Positions 26,901 through 33,814 of a DNA stretch of 64,000 bases are shown piece after piece. The position numbers were made by a program, and so were the translations under genes. Numbering within the stretch: the first letter of the stretch is position 1; each line of letters starts with the position of its first letter. Origin of the DNA: Cristatella mucedo (lineage: Eukaryota; Bryozoa; Phylactolaemata; Cristatellidae); contig WPIO01000004.1 of NCBI GenBank assembly GCA_009760855.2, positions 10,781,501 through 10,845,500 on the forward strand, given 5' to 3'. The notes below the pieces were generated by a model. The model was not told the origin of the DNA, searched no databases, and saw only the letters and a list, made by a program, of their open reading frames with translations.

Positions 26901-29900
26901 GAGCTAGAGGCATCAAATTCTACAAAGTGGGAGGTGGAACCGAACGCATTGATCATCGGCCGCGTCTGGCTGGGTAAGGTAGGATCCGCCATGCTCTGCT
27001 AGCAACCAGTGGCGGTCTAAATGACGGCTCACTTGTTACCGTCCTGCATGTCTTCTGTTACTTCTCTGAAAGGATCTCAGCTGCTGCTACGCTTATCGCC
27101 TCTTGATGGCACTGTCATGCTCTGCTGCAACCTTAAGTTTCATATTGTCATCCTACGATAGTGAAGAATAGCAATATTGGTTGCTCCAGACTTTCACGGC
27201 CGTGCATTGACGGATGGTACTGAGGCATCCAGACCTTCTCTTGGCCCTGCACTGGTTTAGGTCATATAGCTGGTTGGATGGACTCGAAAATAATCACACG
27301 TGGCAGCAGCCGGAGCTCGTGCAGCTGTGCTCATTTACGTGTTCAGGTTGGTTCACCAGGGTCTTTGTAAGGACCACTGAGTTCCCTGGTGAGCCGTGGT
27401 GGCACACTAGGCAAGGCTGTTGCTTTCACGACCTCAGTCCCGGGGTCGTGGGTTCGAATTCTGCAGTGGGCGATCCTGTATTGCCACTGCAAGCAGTGGT
27501 GGTAGCCATAAACGCTCTTCTGTCGCAATACAAAAGAGGCTGTTAAATCGTCTAGTATTTTTTTCACCCGTGGGCTAACCCCACCCCCTCGGAACCTGAT
27601 CTACAGAGGTCTATATATTGAGGTTCAACAGCTCTGTTGTTTGTGCTGCTGAGTCTCTCAGCTCTTTCACTTAAACAGCGGCTATACTTGTGCACTGCGT
27701 AACCGCTTGTGCTGCCGAGATCTTCTCCAGGCCTTCAAAGCTTTTGAATACCTTGTTACGTGTGCTTGTTGTCATTGAACATGCTACTACTAACCATTCG
27801 ACCAGGCTTCCTTTGCAGCATATGTAAAGTGCCTAGAAAGAGATTAAGTTCTCTGAGGGTACAACTGTATTATTATTATTATTGAGACTACTCGTTGGTG
27901 AAACTGAGCTTGCACTCATGCATAAAGCGACTGGCATGGTTCGAGACTGCTAAGTCCGATTGGGGGATTGTGCAATTGCATCTGTGGAAATCATCTGGAA
28001 CCTCGAGGTAATTGCCGGCTGGTAGTCTAGCTCTTGAGTGCCATGTTTGGAAATCCCTGCCTTAGTGGCTCGACTGTCTAAAAGATTTGCCGGGTAGTAC
28101 ATTCCCTACCAGTTTGAAAACGTACATCTTTTGGGCTGCTTGTGGGATTCGCCCTAGCACCAAGATGTGACGAAAAACTCATAAAAAAATAACAAACGTA
28201 TAAGCCAAGGGATCCGATTTGCTGTGTGCCGAGGCAATTTCTAGAACAGCTGTCACGGCACTGCTGCTTCGTTGGGCTAAGTGAAGTTCGTCAAATTAGT
28301 GTCCTGCGAAGTTGGGGTAGAGCACGGCAACGATTTGAGAAACCCCCAGTGTCACTCAGAAAGCAAAAACCTGCCTTGTCGCCTCGACGCACCTTTACTC
28401 GGAGGTATATGACCAGCTGTCGAAGCAATAATAATAGCACTAGTAATAACAACAACAACAACTCGACTGCAGCGCTCCAACAAAAAAAAAGCTAAATCTA
28501 GGCACTTTACACTCGAAGGCTTCGAGCGTAAAGGAGCCGCCATGGCCCTTCGAGCCAGACGGCCCGCGTGCAGCGACTGGCGAGCCGATGCACGGCACGC
28601 AGACTAGCCTAAGCAGCCCAGCCATTGCGCCGGCCGCCCGGTAAGGCTCGCCAGGCCAATCGGAGCCAGACTGCTGCTGCCGTCGAGCCAGCTCGTTGCC
28701 CGACGCCGGAAGCCGGAGGAGTGGCGAGAGCTCAAAACCTCTGTCGTCGTTCGACGTGCTCAGGTTTCCGGCTGCCATTAGCCAAGGGACTCGTGTCAAG
28801 CAGAAGCTTTTTGTGCAGCGTTTGGTCTAGTGCTCGTGTCACTATTTCCTTCTTCTTCTCCTTCTTTTTCCAACGTTTTGTCTGCGGTTGTCCTTATCGG
28901 CAGTGCATCGAATAGGCTGGCCATTCATTGTCTGCCTCCCCACAGCTGTCGGCTATGTGCTAGCTAATCCTCCGGTCTTCATTCATCGTTCGTCCTCTCT
29001 TTCTCTTGTCAAGGATAATGCAAGCAGCCTGCGACCTTGCCTTCGAGTATGCGCACCACCGGCAGGCATTCGGTCAGAAGATCGGCACGTTTCAGGCAAG
29101 TGCTGCTGCTGCCCTGAAAGCCTAGAGCCGGAAGTGCTCCCCTCCCTCATTCCTCTTCCGCAGCAGCCGCAGCACTGACCGGGTTGCATTCCTCTCTGCT
29201 ACGTACTTGTGTCCCTACAAACGTGTATCGCACGCATAGGTGGCGTGCCTGTCTGTGCCGCTGCTGCTGCTTCGCGATCCAGGAGCACGTGCGGCCTGCT
29301 CTCCATTTTAGCTGATGCAGGCGAAACTTGCCGACATGTACACGACCCTGAACGCAACGAGATCGTACGTGTACAACGTGGCCCGTGCACTTGACCACGG
29401 GAAGCTCGTGCCCAAGGTGGGCGTCCCTCGCGGAGAGCTCCAAGAAGCCGCCGCCTTTTGATCCGGCCTGCCTGCATGCCTCCTGCTTCCTTGAATGCCG
29501 GGCAGTGGTTTTTGTGCTGTGAATGCTGGAAAGCCGTCCTTGACCCGTGCTTGACGACGAGCAGCGATGGTTTGCTCGACATTTTGTTGAATATCACGTA
29601 CGATCGGTGTGGCTCGCATGATCGTGCGGCTGCGATCGCGGTGTAATTTCTTGTTGCGCTACATCATCAGCATCGATTTGTTTTAGGACTGCGCAGCTGT
29701 GATATTGTTTGCTGCTGAGAATGCAACGAGAGTAGCGCTCGATGCTATACAAGTTCTTGGTAATAAGCTTCGTTCTCTGATTTCTTTCTTTTTTTTTAAT
29801 TTGGCTCTGGCGGCAGTGAGCTTCGCGGGCTCAGAGCATTGTGCAAGTTTGAGCAGAGGAGTTTAACACTCGTTGCAGGTGGCAATGGCTACATCAACGA

Positions 29901-30015
29901 CTACCCCGCTGGTCGGCTGCTCCGGGATGCTAAGCTGTACGAGATCGGTGCCGGTACGAGTGAAATACGACGGCTCGTCATTGGCCGAGCTCTTAATGCT
30001 GAGTACTTGAAATAG
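3764..30015 (+). CDS. IVD: Isovaleryl-CoA dehydrogenase, mitochondrial (12 exons, complete)
   Basis: FAD flavoprotein that oxidises isovaleryl-CoA to 3-methylcrotonyl-CoA in leucine breakdown, passing electrons to ETF in the mitochondrial matrix. Coding exons: 3764-3904, 13818-13907, 16755-16806, 18275-18444, 19709-19802, 23284-23420, 25123-25219, 25410-25503, 29014-29095, 29312-29416, 29687-29759, 29879-30015. They sum to 1272 nt (423 aa plus TAG), the usual family length, with every junction in phase. Residues 1-33 are rich in Arg, Ser and Ala without acids until about residue 35, as in a mitochondrial presequence. ACAD signature 1 ([13 protein letters not shown]) is residues 162-174; signature 2 (QVLGGNGY...LLRD) is 376-395. 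Glu282 in GLDIER matches the IVD catalytic base (Glu254 of mature human IVD). The classical ACAD glutamate position is Ala403 in YEIGAGTSE, as in IVD. The spacing of 121 residues between them equals the human enzyme. All introns are GT-AG except intron 9 (GC-AG). Confidence 0.97.
4113..4235. repeat. (GT)n microsatellite with imperfect GT/GC extension
   Basis: A pure (GT) run of about 20 units at 4113-4152 is followed by interrupted GTGC/GCGC and GTAT repeats to about 4235. It lies about 200 bases into IVD intron 1. Long alternating purine-pyrimidine DNA of this type can adopt Z-form. Confidence 0.9.
4887..5698 (-). mobile_element. 5'-truncated LINE (L2/CR1-like), ORF2 C-terminus and 3' tail
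   Basis: Read on the minus strand, 5614-5120 gives one open frame for the C-terminal part of a non-LTR ORF2. It contains [55 protein letters not shown] and [23 protein letters not shown] of about 230 bases follows and ends in the family tail (…GCGCTTTAC-type box, then (ATT)n at 4890-4910). The 5' end is truncated in the STVKSA region near 5698. It lies in IVD intron 1, opposite to the gene. The open frame suggests a fairly young copy. Confidence 0.85.
6112..6250 (-). mobile_element. tRNA-derived SINE, family B
   Basis: On the minus strand it begins with a Pol III A-box-like TGGCCCAGTGG and a B-box-like GGGCTCGAGCCCC. It then ends TTAAGTTCTCTTAGGGGGCT followed by ATACAATTG. The end resembles the tail of the LINE family in this window. 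It is one of the more complete family B copies and sits in IVD intron 1. Confidence 0.75.
6453..6768 (-). mobile_element. LINE 3' end, strongly 5'-truncated
   Basis: The (ATT)n tail at 6454-6477 and the 3' UTR are nearly the same as at 4887-5120. The copy includes only the last few ORF2 codons (minus strand) and stops in a G-run near 6742-6752 at the CVRTSPD region. It lies in IVD intron 1, antisense. Confidence 0.85.
6835..7460 (+). mobile_element. Decayed LINE fragment
   Basis: Broken-frame translation near 6855-6930 gives [19 protein letters not shown], the conserved stretch after the RT domain (NFLRLN..KTELLLIG). Near 7000-7040 there is a degenerate NLGVIF-like match. The end (7300-7450) is homologous to 740-860 and, inverted, to 16870-16980. 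Multiple stops show it is inactive. Confidence 0.6.
7640..7765 (+). mobile_element. Possible tRNA-derived SINE fragment
   Basis: It holds a B-box-like GGTCGCGAGTTTAACCCC-type stretch at about 7678-7696 after a weak A-box-like region, as in a SINE head. The 3' part does not match family A or B, so this may be a third family or chance. Confidence 0.3.
8232..8346 (+). mobile_element. SINE family B, internally deleted
   Basis: It matches the family B copy at 16367-16545 through the CTGGTTTG start, GTGGGCTCAAGCCC (B-box) and the tail with TTCTCTTAGGGTGC followed by AATACAAA. The A-box portion is largely deleted. It lies in IVD intron 1. Confidence 0.65.
8350..10975. other. IVD: IVD intron 1, unassigned
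   Basis: No exon or identifiable element was found. A GC-richer, CAG/CTG-rich stretch at about 8990-9640 is open in several frames (up to 159 codons). It gives composition-driven sequence without domains, splice-flanked exon structure or similarity I recognise. From 9650 to 10975 the DNA is ordinary AT-rich intron. Confidence 0.5.
10980..11815 (+). mobile_element. 5'-truncated LINE (L2/CR1-like), open ORF2 C-terminus
   Basis: The reading frame ending at 11563 enters the element near 10980 ([20 protein letters not shown]). It runs without a stop through [37 protein letters not shown] and [20 protein letters not shown] to [10 protein letters not shown]. The 3' UTR then carries GTAAAGCGCTTAGAAAGAGA and (ATT)n at about 11780-11810. 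The upstream 150 bases of the same open frame are not LINE and are fortuitous. It sits in IVD intron 1 in gene orientation and is one of the best-preserved copies here. Confidence 0.88.
11899..12078 (+). mobile_element. Internally deleted LINE remnant with a 19-bp duplication
   Basis: A piece of ORF2 ([20 protein letters not shown] equivalent) is joined directly to the 3' tail (AAAGCGCCTAGAAAGAGATT ... ATT repeats). About 500 bases of coding end and UTR are missing. The unit GTGCAATCAGACGCTTACA occurs twice in tandem at 11921-11939 and 11940-11958. Confidence 0.75.
12079..13817. other. IVD: IVD intron 1, 3' portion
   Basis: I see nothing identifiable. It ends in the TCTGTAG acceptor of IVD exon 2. 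Short open frames at 12640-12930 overlap on both strands and show no family features. Confidence 0.5.
14711..14918. repeat. IVD: (AG)n microsatellite
   Basis: Two long AG runs (about 14738-14810 and 14868-14918) are joined by GGGG, GACAGA and GAGC interruptions. They lie in IVD intron 2. The Leu/Ser and Arg/Glu open frames across it are artefacts of the repeat. A purine/pyrimidine strand asymmetry of this length can form triplex DNA. Confidence 0.95.
15190..15750 (+). mobile_element. Decayed LINE 3' fragment
   Basis: Translation in shifting frames shows [20 protein letters not shown] (15200-15265), then [14 protein letters not shown]-like and a decayed SSYAPK..N equivalent near 15505-15540. 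The element's 3' region follows to about 15740 (AAAATGCACTGTAAGAGATG...). Many indels show it is old. It lies in IVD intron 2. Confidence 0.6.
16367..16545 (+). mobile_element. tRNA-derived SINE, family B (best plus-strand copy)
   Basis: It starts near CTGGTTTGGCCCATTGGTTT (A-box region), carries GTCGTGGGCTCGAGCCCC (B-box) at about 16438-16456, and ends AAGTTCTCTTAGGGTGCTAT followed by a TTTATTTATT-rich end. The tail corresponds to the LINE 3' box. It is located in IVD intron 2, 210 bases before exon 3. Confidence 0.8.
16865..17205 (-). mobile_element. Decayed LINE 3' fragment, second subfamily
   Basis: Read on the minus strand, a NSLPKFL-like C-terminal ORF2 stretch lies near 17065-17100. 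The 16870-16985 end is homologous to 7310-7430 and 740-860 in inverted orientation, including shared GGTACGCATTC and AACAAAGAGAAA blocks. It lies in IVD intron 3. Confidence 0.6.
17206..18274. other. IVD: IVD intron 3, remainder, with an unrecognised minus-strand 210-codon ORF
   Basis: Positions 18021-17389 are open on the minus strand for 210 codons. The translation is rich in Trp, His, Ser and Pro and has no domain, signal peptide or membrane segment I recognise. The size is unusual for an intron of about 50% GC. It could be chance or part of an unrecognised element. There is no other feature before exon 4. Confidence 0.3.
18445..19708. other. IVD: IVD intron 4
   Basis: Bounded by GTGAGC and a TTTTTTCAG acceptor. 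No repeat family member or exon was identified within it. Confidence 0.6.
20085..20640 (+). mobile_element. Decayed LINE fragment, divergent subfamily
   Basis: Broken frames contain [20 protein letters not shown] (about 20125-20185), [19 protein letters not shown] (20190-20245), [17 protein letters not shown] (20335-20385) and a [16 protein letters not shown] stretch (20510-20560). These match the ORF2 C-terminus in order but differ from the main family. It lies in IVD intron 5. Confidence 0.7.
20861..21450 (-). mobile_element. 5'-truncated LINE with decayed ORF2
   Basis: The tail (TAATAATAATAAGG) is at 20862. On the minus strand an open stretch ends at 21117 with [18 protein letters not shown] and [16 protein letters not shown]. 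The RT-proximal part has a deletion ([16 protein letters not shown] is in another frame). It abuts a SINE-B 3' end at 21450 pointing the opposite way, so two insertions meet there. It lies in IVD intron 5. Confidence 0.8.
21450..21552 (+). mobile_element. SINE family B, 3' fragment
   Basis: CTTGCTCGTC...GCAAGTTCGTAAGTGCCTGGATTGAGATT...CTCTTTAGAGAGCTATACA followed by (ATT)n matches the second half of family B. The tRNA-like head is missing and replaced by the adjoining LINE. Confidence 0.55.
22293..22349. repeat. 19-bp tandem repeat, 3 copies
   Basis: The unit GACCTTTGCGCAAACGCCC is repeated three times exactly (22293-22311, 22312-22330, 22331-22349). Each unit contains the 10-bp palindrome TTTGCGCAAA. 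It is in IVD intron 5. Confidence 0.95.
22350..23283. other. IVD: IVD intron 5, 3' portion
   Basis: No exon or element recognised. It ends with a TTTTTCAG acceptor before exon 6. Confidence 0.5.
23877..23924. repeat. 12-bp tandem repeat, 4 copies
   Basis: The unit TTATCGTAGGCC is repeated four times, with the second (GGAC) and third (TGAC) copies altered at the end. It is in IVD intron 6. Confidence 0.9.
25504..27385. other. IVD: IVD intron 8, 5' portion
   Basis: Nothing assignable. A minus-strand open stretch at 26638-26420 (72 codons) has no recognised family. Confidence 0.5.
27386..27562 (+). mobile_element. tRNA-derived SINE, family A
   Basis: It begins TGGTGAGCCGTGGTGGCACA (A-box-like TGGCACACTAGG), then the B-box in GTCGTGGGTTCGAATTC. 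The body GGGCGATCCTGTATTGCCAC and CGCTCTTCTGTCGCAATACA follow, and it ends GAGGCTGTTAAATCGTCTAG plus a T-rich end. The same order recurs at 34748, 35340 and, inverted, at 38325, 39610 and 51652. It lies in IVD intron 8. Confidence 0.82.
27600..27888 (+). mobile_element. LINE 3' UTR and tail only
   Basis: A divergent 3' UTR ends with CATATGTAAAGTGCCTAGAAAGAGATTAAGTTCTCTGAGGG-type sequence at about 27822-27860 and (ATT)n at 27868-27882. No coding part is recognisable. It lies in IVD intron 8, immediately downstream of a SINE-A. Confidence 0.7.
28424..28522 (-). mobile_element. Short LINE 3' tail
   Basis: AATAATAATAGCACTAGTAA with (AAC)n is followed by AAATCTAGGCACTTTACACT, the complement of the LINE 3' box. 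The middle of the box is replaced by a poly(A) stretch. It is strongly 5'-truncated, in IVD intron 8. Confidence 0.5.
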
Positions 30016-30525
30016 CCTGTCTGAAACTGTCTGTCTTTCACGTGTAACACTGTAGCCGTTAAGACATACCCGAAGGACGATGCATCGTGACGTGGCACTT
30101 GCACATCAGGCTGCTGCCGATATCTTAACGTAGCGCACGTTTCGAGTTGCTTCTAGAGATGCATGCGAACCTAGTGCTCAATTCGTTGTGGTATTGGCTG
30201 ACGCACCAGGTGACTGCTCATGTAGACCACCGAAGCGTCTGGATTCACAGCTGCCGCCGCTGCTGCTCTCACACTTCCCGAGCAGCGGCGGCGGCAGCAA
30301 CATGGGCTGTGGCAACTTCTTTAAGACAGGGCATTGCTTTTTCCGGTCACTCAAATAGGCCGTCAGTGCCCCACAACGTAAGTCGTCGGCTTAGCTGCGT
30401 TCTGAGGATCTGTGTACGAGAGTACCCGTGCATGATATATTGAGAATGATTGATTATATGTGCAGCATTTCTAGCTGACCGCTATGTTGTTCATTCCACA
30501 ATAAATTGCCAAGACTGCATTCACT
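30016..30525 (+). other. IVD: IVD 3' untranslated region with AATAAA
   Basis: The first canonical poly(A) signal after the IVD stop is AATAAA at 30500-30505, giving a 3' UTR of about 0.5 kb. Cleavage is expected 10-30 bases further on. No other AATAAA occurs between the stop and this site. Confidence 0.5.
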
Positions 30526-30618
30526 GCCCTACATTTATGCTGATATATCATGCGCTTGAGAAGCAATAGTTTTTGGAAGTGGTAGTGTCTGCAGTGACAA
30601 AGACTTTTACCTCCAAGC

Positions 30619-30685
30619 AAATTTATAAGACTATGAATGTATGTATATATGTGTATGTATGCATGTATGTATGTGTATATGTATG

Positions 30686-30759
<74 letters not shown>

Positions 30760-30806
30760 TATAAATAGTCATATATATATGTGCGTGTGTGTGTGTATGT
30801 GTGTGG
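30619..30806. repeat. (TA)n microsatellite flanked by inverted TATAAGACT arms
   Basis: (TA) at about 30689-30754 is preceded by GTAT/ATGT repeats and followed by AGTCTTATAAATAGTC and GT repeats. TTTATAAGACTA at 30623 and TAGTCTTATAAA at 30755 are inverted copies, so the whole can fold as a cruciform. It lies just beyond the IVD 3' end. Confidence 0.85.
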
Positions 30807-31029
30807 AGAGAGAGAAAAAGAGATTTATAAGTGAACCATTTGCTTTCCAACTCTTCAGAGGTCACTCACTCACGTCTCACTCCCCTATTATTGACCGTTC
30901 GGCCGGTAAGTTTTCTGCCTTCGTTCAAAAAATGCTCACATTCGTGCCTCCGTGAAGCCACCTCCGACTAATGCCAATATAGCGACGCAGTCTGTGACTT
31001 TCCTGAAGAAGTTTTCCGAGGTTTCTTAA

Positions 31030-31245
31030 TGCAAAGTGGCTACCTTAATAGGTCTGGTACATGAACGAGTCTTCCGATGACCCTGTACCTCTCTGGGAAT
31101 TAACTGGCAGACAAACTTAGCCCAGTCATAGCTCAGATTTTAAATGTTTCTCTAGTTAACGAGGTTGTTCCAAAGCCTTTCAAATCGACCATCATTCGAC
31201 CAATACTTGAGAAGCCTGAATTGGATTCAGGAGTCCTAGCAGCCT
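31030..31245 (+). mobile_element. LINE fragment from upstream of the RT core
   Basis: In one frame, 31125-31238 reads SPVIAQILNVSLVNEVVPKP then FKSTIIRPILEKPELDSG. This matches the N-terminal RT segment of L2/CR1 ORF2 (P..FK.A.V.PLLKKP.LD). It is the only trace of this segment in the window and ends abruptly at 31245. Confidence 0.65.
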
Positions 31246-31431
31246 GTCGCCATGCGTTTCGGCTGGCTGTGCTCCATGGTCAAGTGCCTGCCTACTGCAG
31301 GGCAATCTGAACGCTACGACTCTCGCCGCGAAGTGTAGCCTCTAGCGTCCGATATTTCCAAAAACCCAAGCAGATGGCTCCGAACTGCTGGCAGTCGAAT
31401 GTTGAGTCTCCCCGCCAAGACCCAAAAAAGA

Positions 31432-31520
31432 GCTGCCTACTGATTTAGGAGCCTCATTTACATAGCGGAAGAGACTGAATGGCTTTCACCACCATTTGCA
31501 GCAGGCAGAACCGCTTATTA
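31432..31520 (-). mobile_element. SINE family A, 3' fragment
   Basis: CTGATTTAGGAGCCTCATTTACATAGCGG, AGAGACTGAATGGC and the CACCACCATTTGCAG block are the complement of the family A 3' half. The tRNA-like head is missing. Confidence 0.6.
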
Positions 31521-32046
31521 CATCACTCAAATCCACGACCCAGGTTGTGATGAGCGAGAACCTTACTTCCTGGGCTAAGACCCAGAACCGCAACCCGGAT
31601 TGGAAGGGAAGTTATCTTGTTTGCGTTTTCGTGGCTTTTAAGTGGTGCTGCGAGTGCTCTACTTGCCATTTCCGGACTGGGGAGTTGTCGGCCTCACGGA
31701 AGCACGAGTGCTAACGTAGCCTGATTAAACAGACTCGACCTTCATTCCTACCGTGGCTTAGCGGTATGAATGAAGGTTAGGACAACTGCAGTCGAGATCC
31801 GACGCAAGTCCGTCGCCAGATGTCGCTTCGATCTTGGAAAAGTGAAGTTCTGCACAGTGAGCACTGTGTGTCCATAGCTGAATTTTAAACACGGTATTCA
31901 ACCTTTTTAGCTAACTCGAAACCCTAAACGTTTAAAACCCGAAACTGTGATCCCTAAAAACATTCTAACGCTGAACCCCCCCCCCGAACCCCACACCCTA
32001 AATCTTAAACTCTAATACGAAAACATCTCAAAACGAGTCTTAATTC

Positions 32047-32118
<72 letters not shown>

Positions 32119-32734
32119 ATGCATTTACCTCTACATGATAAGACTCGTTATTATTGCAAAGGGCACCGTGGCCGTAGCATGATCCACATAACCATTTATA
32201 GACACGTATCAACCTATTAATCCTTCGAATGTGGGGCGGTGGGTTGCCTGGCTCTGCGAATGACCGCGAATCTCATTAAACACTAAAACATGCACTCACA
32301 TCAAGGGCATTCGGGATTCGAAGACGTGCGTTGCAAATCCATTCTATTTCCGATAGGTACTGGTTGGCGGTAGCTTCTATACCGGTGCGACCAAAAGTGT
32401 CATCCGTGGACGGATTCTTTATCTAGAAATGTGTAGCTGCTAGATATCAATCTGTAAAACTTTGAATGTTCAGGTGTATTTGCCTCTAAATTGAACGTCA
32501 TTGCTGATTCGCTAGCGGGTGCTGACCCGTGGAGATAAAGGGCGAGCAATTTTAAAATATAATGATAATGATTACGTGCATCTGTAGCTAAAACTCACGT
32601 TGAATAGAAAATTAATGCAATTGTTAATTACATTCCAAGTAATTTTCTATTCAAAATACAATCAGCTGTCAGAGTGCGGGCTCACACGTTTGGGTTGACG
32701 GACTTTTCAAGGCACGCGTTGCAAAGCAAAGTGA
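31521..32734. other. Intergenic DNA with a (TA)n microsatellite at 32055-32114
   Basis: About 30 TA units lie at 32055-32114. The preceding 31900-32030 is rich in ACCCTAAA/AACCC-like words (CCCTAAACG, CACCCTAAATC, CGAACCCC). They recall telomere-type sequence but are not a regular array. No gene is seen. Confidence 0.6.
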
Positions 32735-32850
32735 AATAATAATGATAATATCACTAATACATTCGCATAGCGCCCACAGAGAAGTAAATCTTTCTCTAGG
32801 CACGCTACAGAGATTTAGTTCTCTCAGAGTGGCGCAATACAAATTCGTAC
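32735..32850. mobile_element. Two opposed LINE 3' tails, fused
   Basis: AATAATGATAATATCA...GCGCCCACAGAGAAGTAAATCTTTCTCTAGGCACGC reads as a minus-strand tail. It continues directly into AGAGATTTAGTTCTCTCAGAGTGGCGC...ATACAAA, a plus-strand tail. The result is an imperfect palindrome. Confidence 0.55.
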
Positions 32851-33464
32851 AATCCTTACTAGCTGATGCGCTTGAAAATCACGGGAAATTCGCCATTGCA
32901 TTACGATGGAGGCGTGAGTTTCCGCCGACCTGTTGACAAGCCCAGCGCCGCTGATGAGCCCGTCCTACTGTCGGGGGTAGGAATCCATGCCGCGAACTAT
33001 GTCGTCAAGTGCTCGAATCTTACCTCCAGTCTCATGTTTTAGACCTTGTCATGCGGGAGGCGCTCGCTGAGCTTTGACAGCTCCCGCCGAACTTCTTCCT
33101 CAGTCTCTTCCTGTTGTAGACGTTTGTCGCGCGCGACGTTTCTTTTGAGTTTCGGCCGCGCGGCACTGAGTGCCTTCCTGTGCTACTTGTTTTTCTCTTT
33201 GCTGCCTGGGGTAGGTACGCTTATTAACTGCTCACTGTGCTCTTTTTTATTCTCGATTCATGGCTGTGAAAACTCACCGGTTCCCAATGGCTGGTGGCAA
33301 CCACAGGTTTGTAATGGAATTTAGCCTGCACCCTTGAAAAAATCACGGAAAGCTTCAACTTTACGTTTGAAGGCGCACCTGAGCGTCCGCTGACCGGCGC
33401 TGGTGAGCCTGCCCCACTGATTGGCAAGCCTAGAGTTCCTGGTTAACGGAGCAAAATCCCCAAA
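32851..33464. other. Intergenic, unassigned
   Basis: A 92-codon open stretch at 33046-33324 begins with a Ser/Arg-rich part and contains hydrophobic residues (about 27-70). It has no recognised family, no clear splice context and no neighbour support, so I do not call it a gene. Confidence 0.4.
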
Positions 33465-33632
33465 ACCCCCCCTAACCATAACCATATTCTTTTTGTTTGT
33501 TTTTCAAGCATGATTTTACTTACTATTCAATTGCATATCACTTTGCAGCAAATGTAAAGCGCCTAGAAAGAGATTAAGTTCTCTGAGGGCGCTTTATCAA
33601 GTGCAATATTATATTATTATTATTATAATCTG
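33465..33632 (+). mobile_element. LINE 3' UTR end with tail
   Basis: It starts near ACCATAACCATATTC (UTR), contains AGCAAATGTAAAGCGCCTAG and AAGAGATTAAGTTCTCTGAG, and ends TATTATATTATTATTATTAT. It is strongly 5'-truncated. Confidence 0.85.
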
Positions 33633-33814
33633 TAAAATATGAGAAAAATTGAAAGTATTAAAAAAATTCAATTTTATAACTAATAATATTCTTTTAACGT
33701 ACACCCGTAAAGAATAACGGGCAGATTCTATTGTCAATCGCTTACCAAAAGCAGGCACAGCAAAGCATCCTAAATATTAACCATGAGATGTCATATTGCA
33801 GCTAAATATACAAA

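Noticed and set aside
27386-27562. tRNA gene at the SINE-A head
   Set aside because: A- and B-box-like words are present, but acceptor and anticodon stems cannot be folded; it is a SINE.
31900-32030. Interstitial telomeric repeat
   Set aside because: CCCTAAA-like words occur, but there is no regular 6- or 7-base array.
33046-33324. Small membrane protein gene
   Set aside because: A hydrophobic stretch exists, but there is no recognised family, signal or splice context, and the flanks are repeat-rich.
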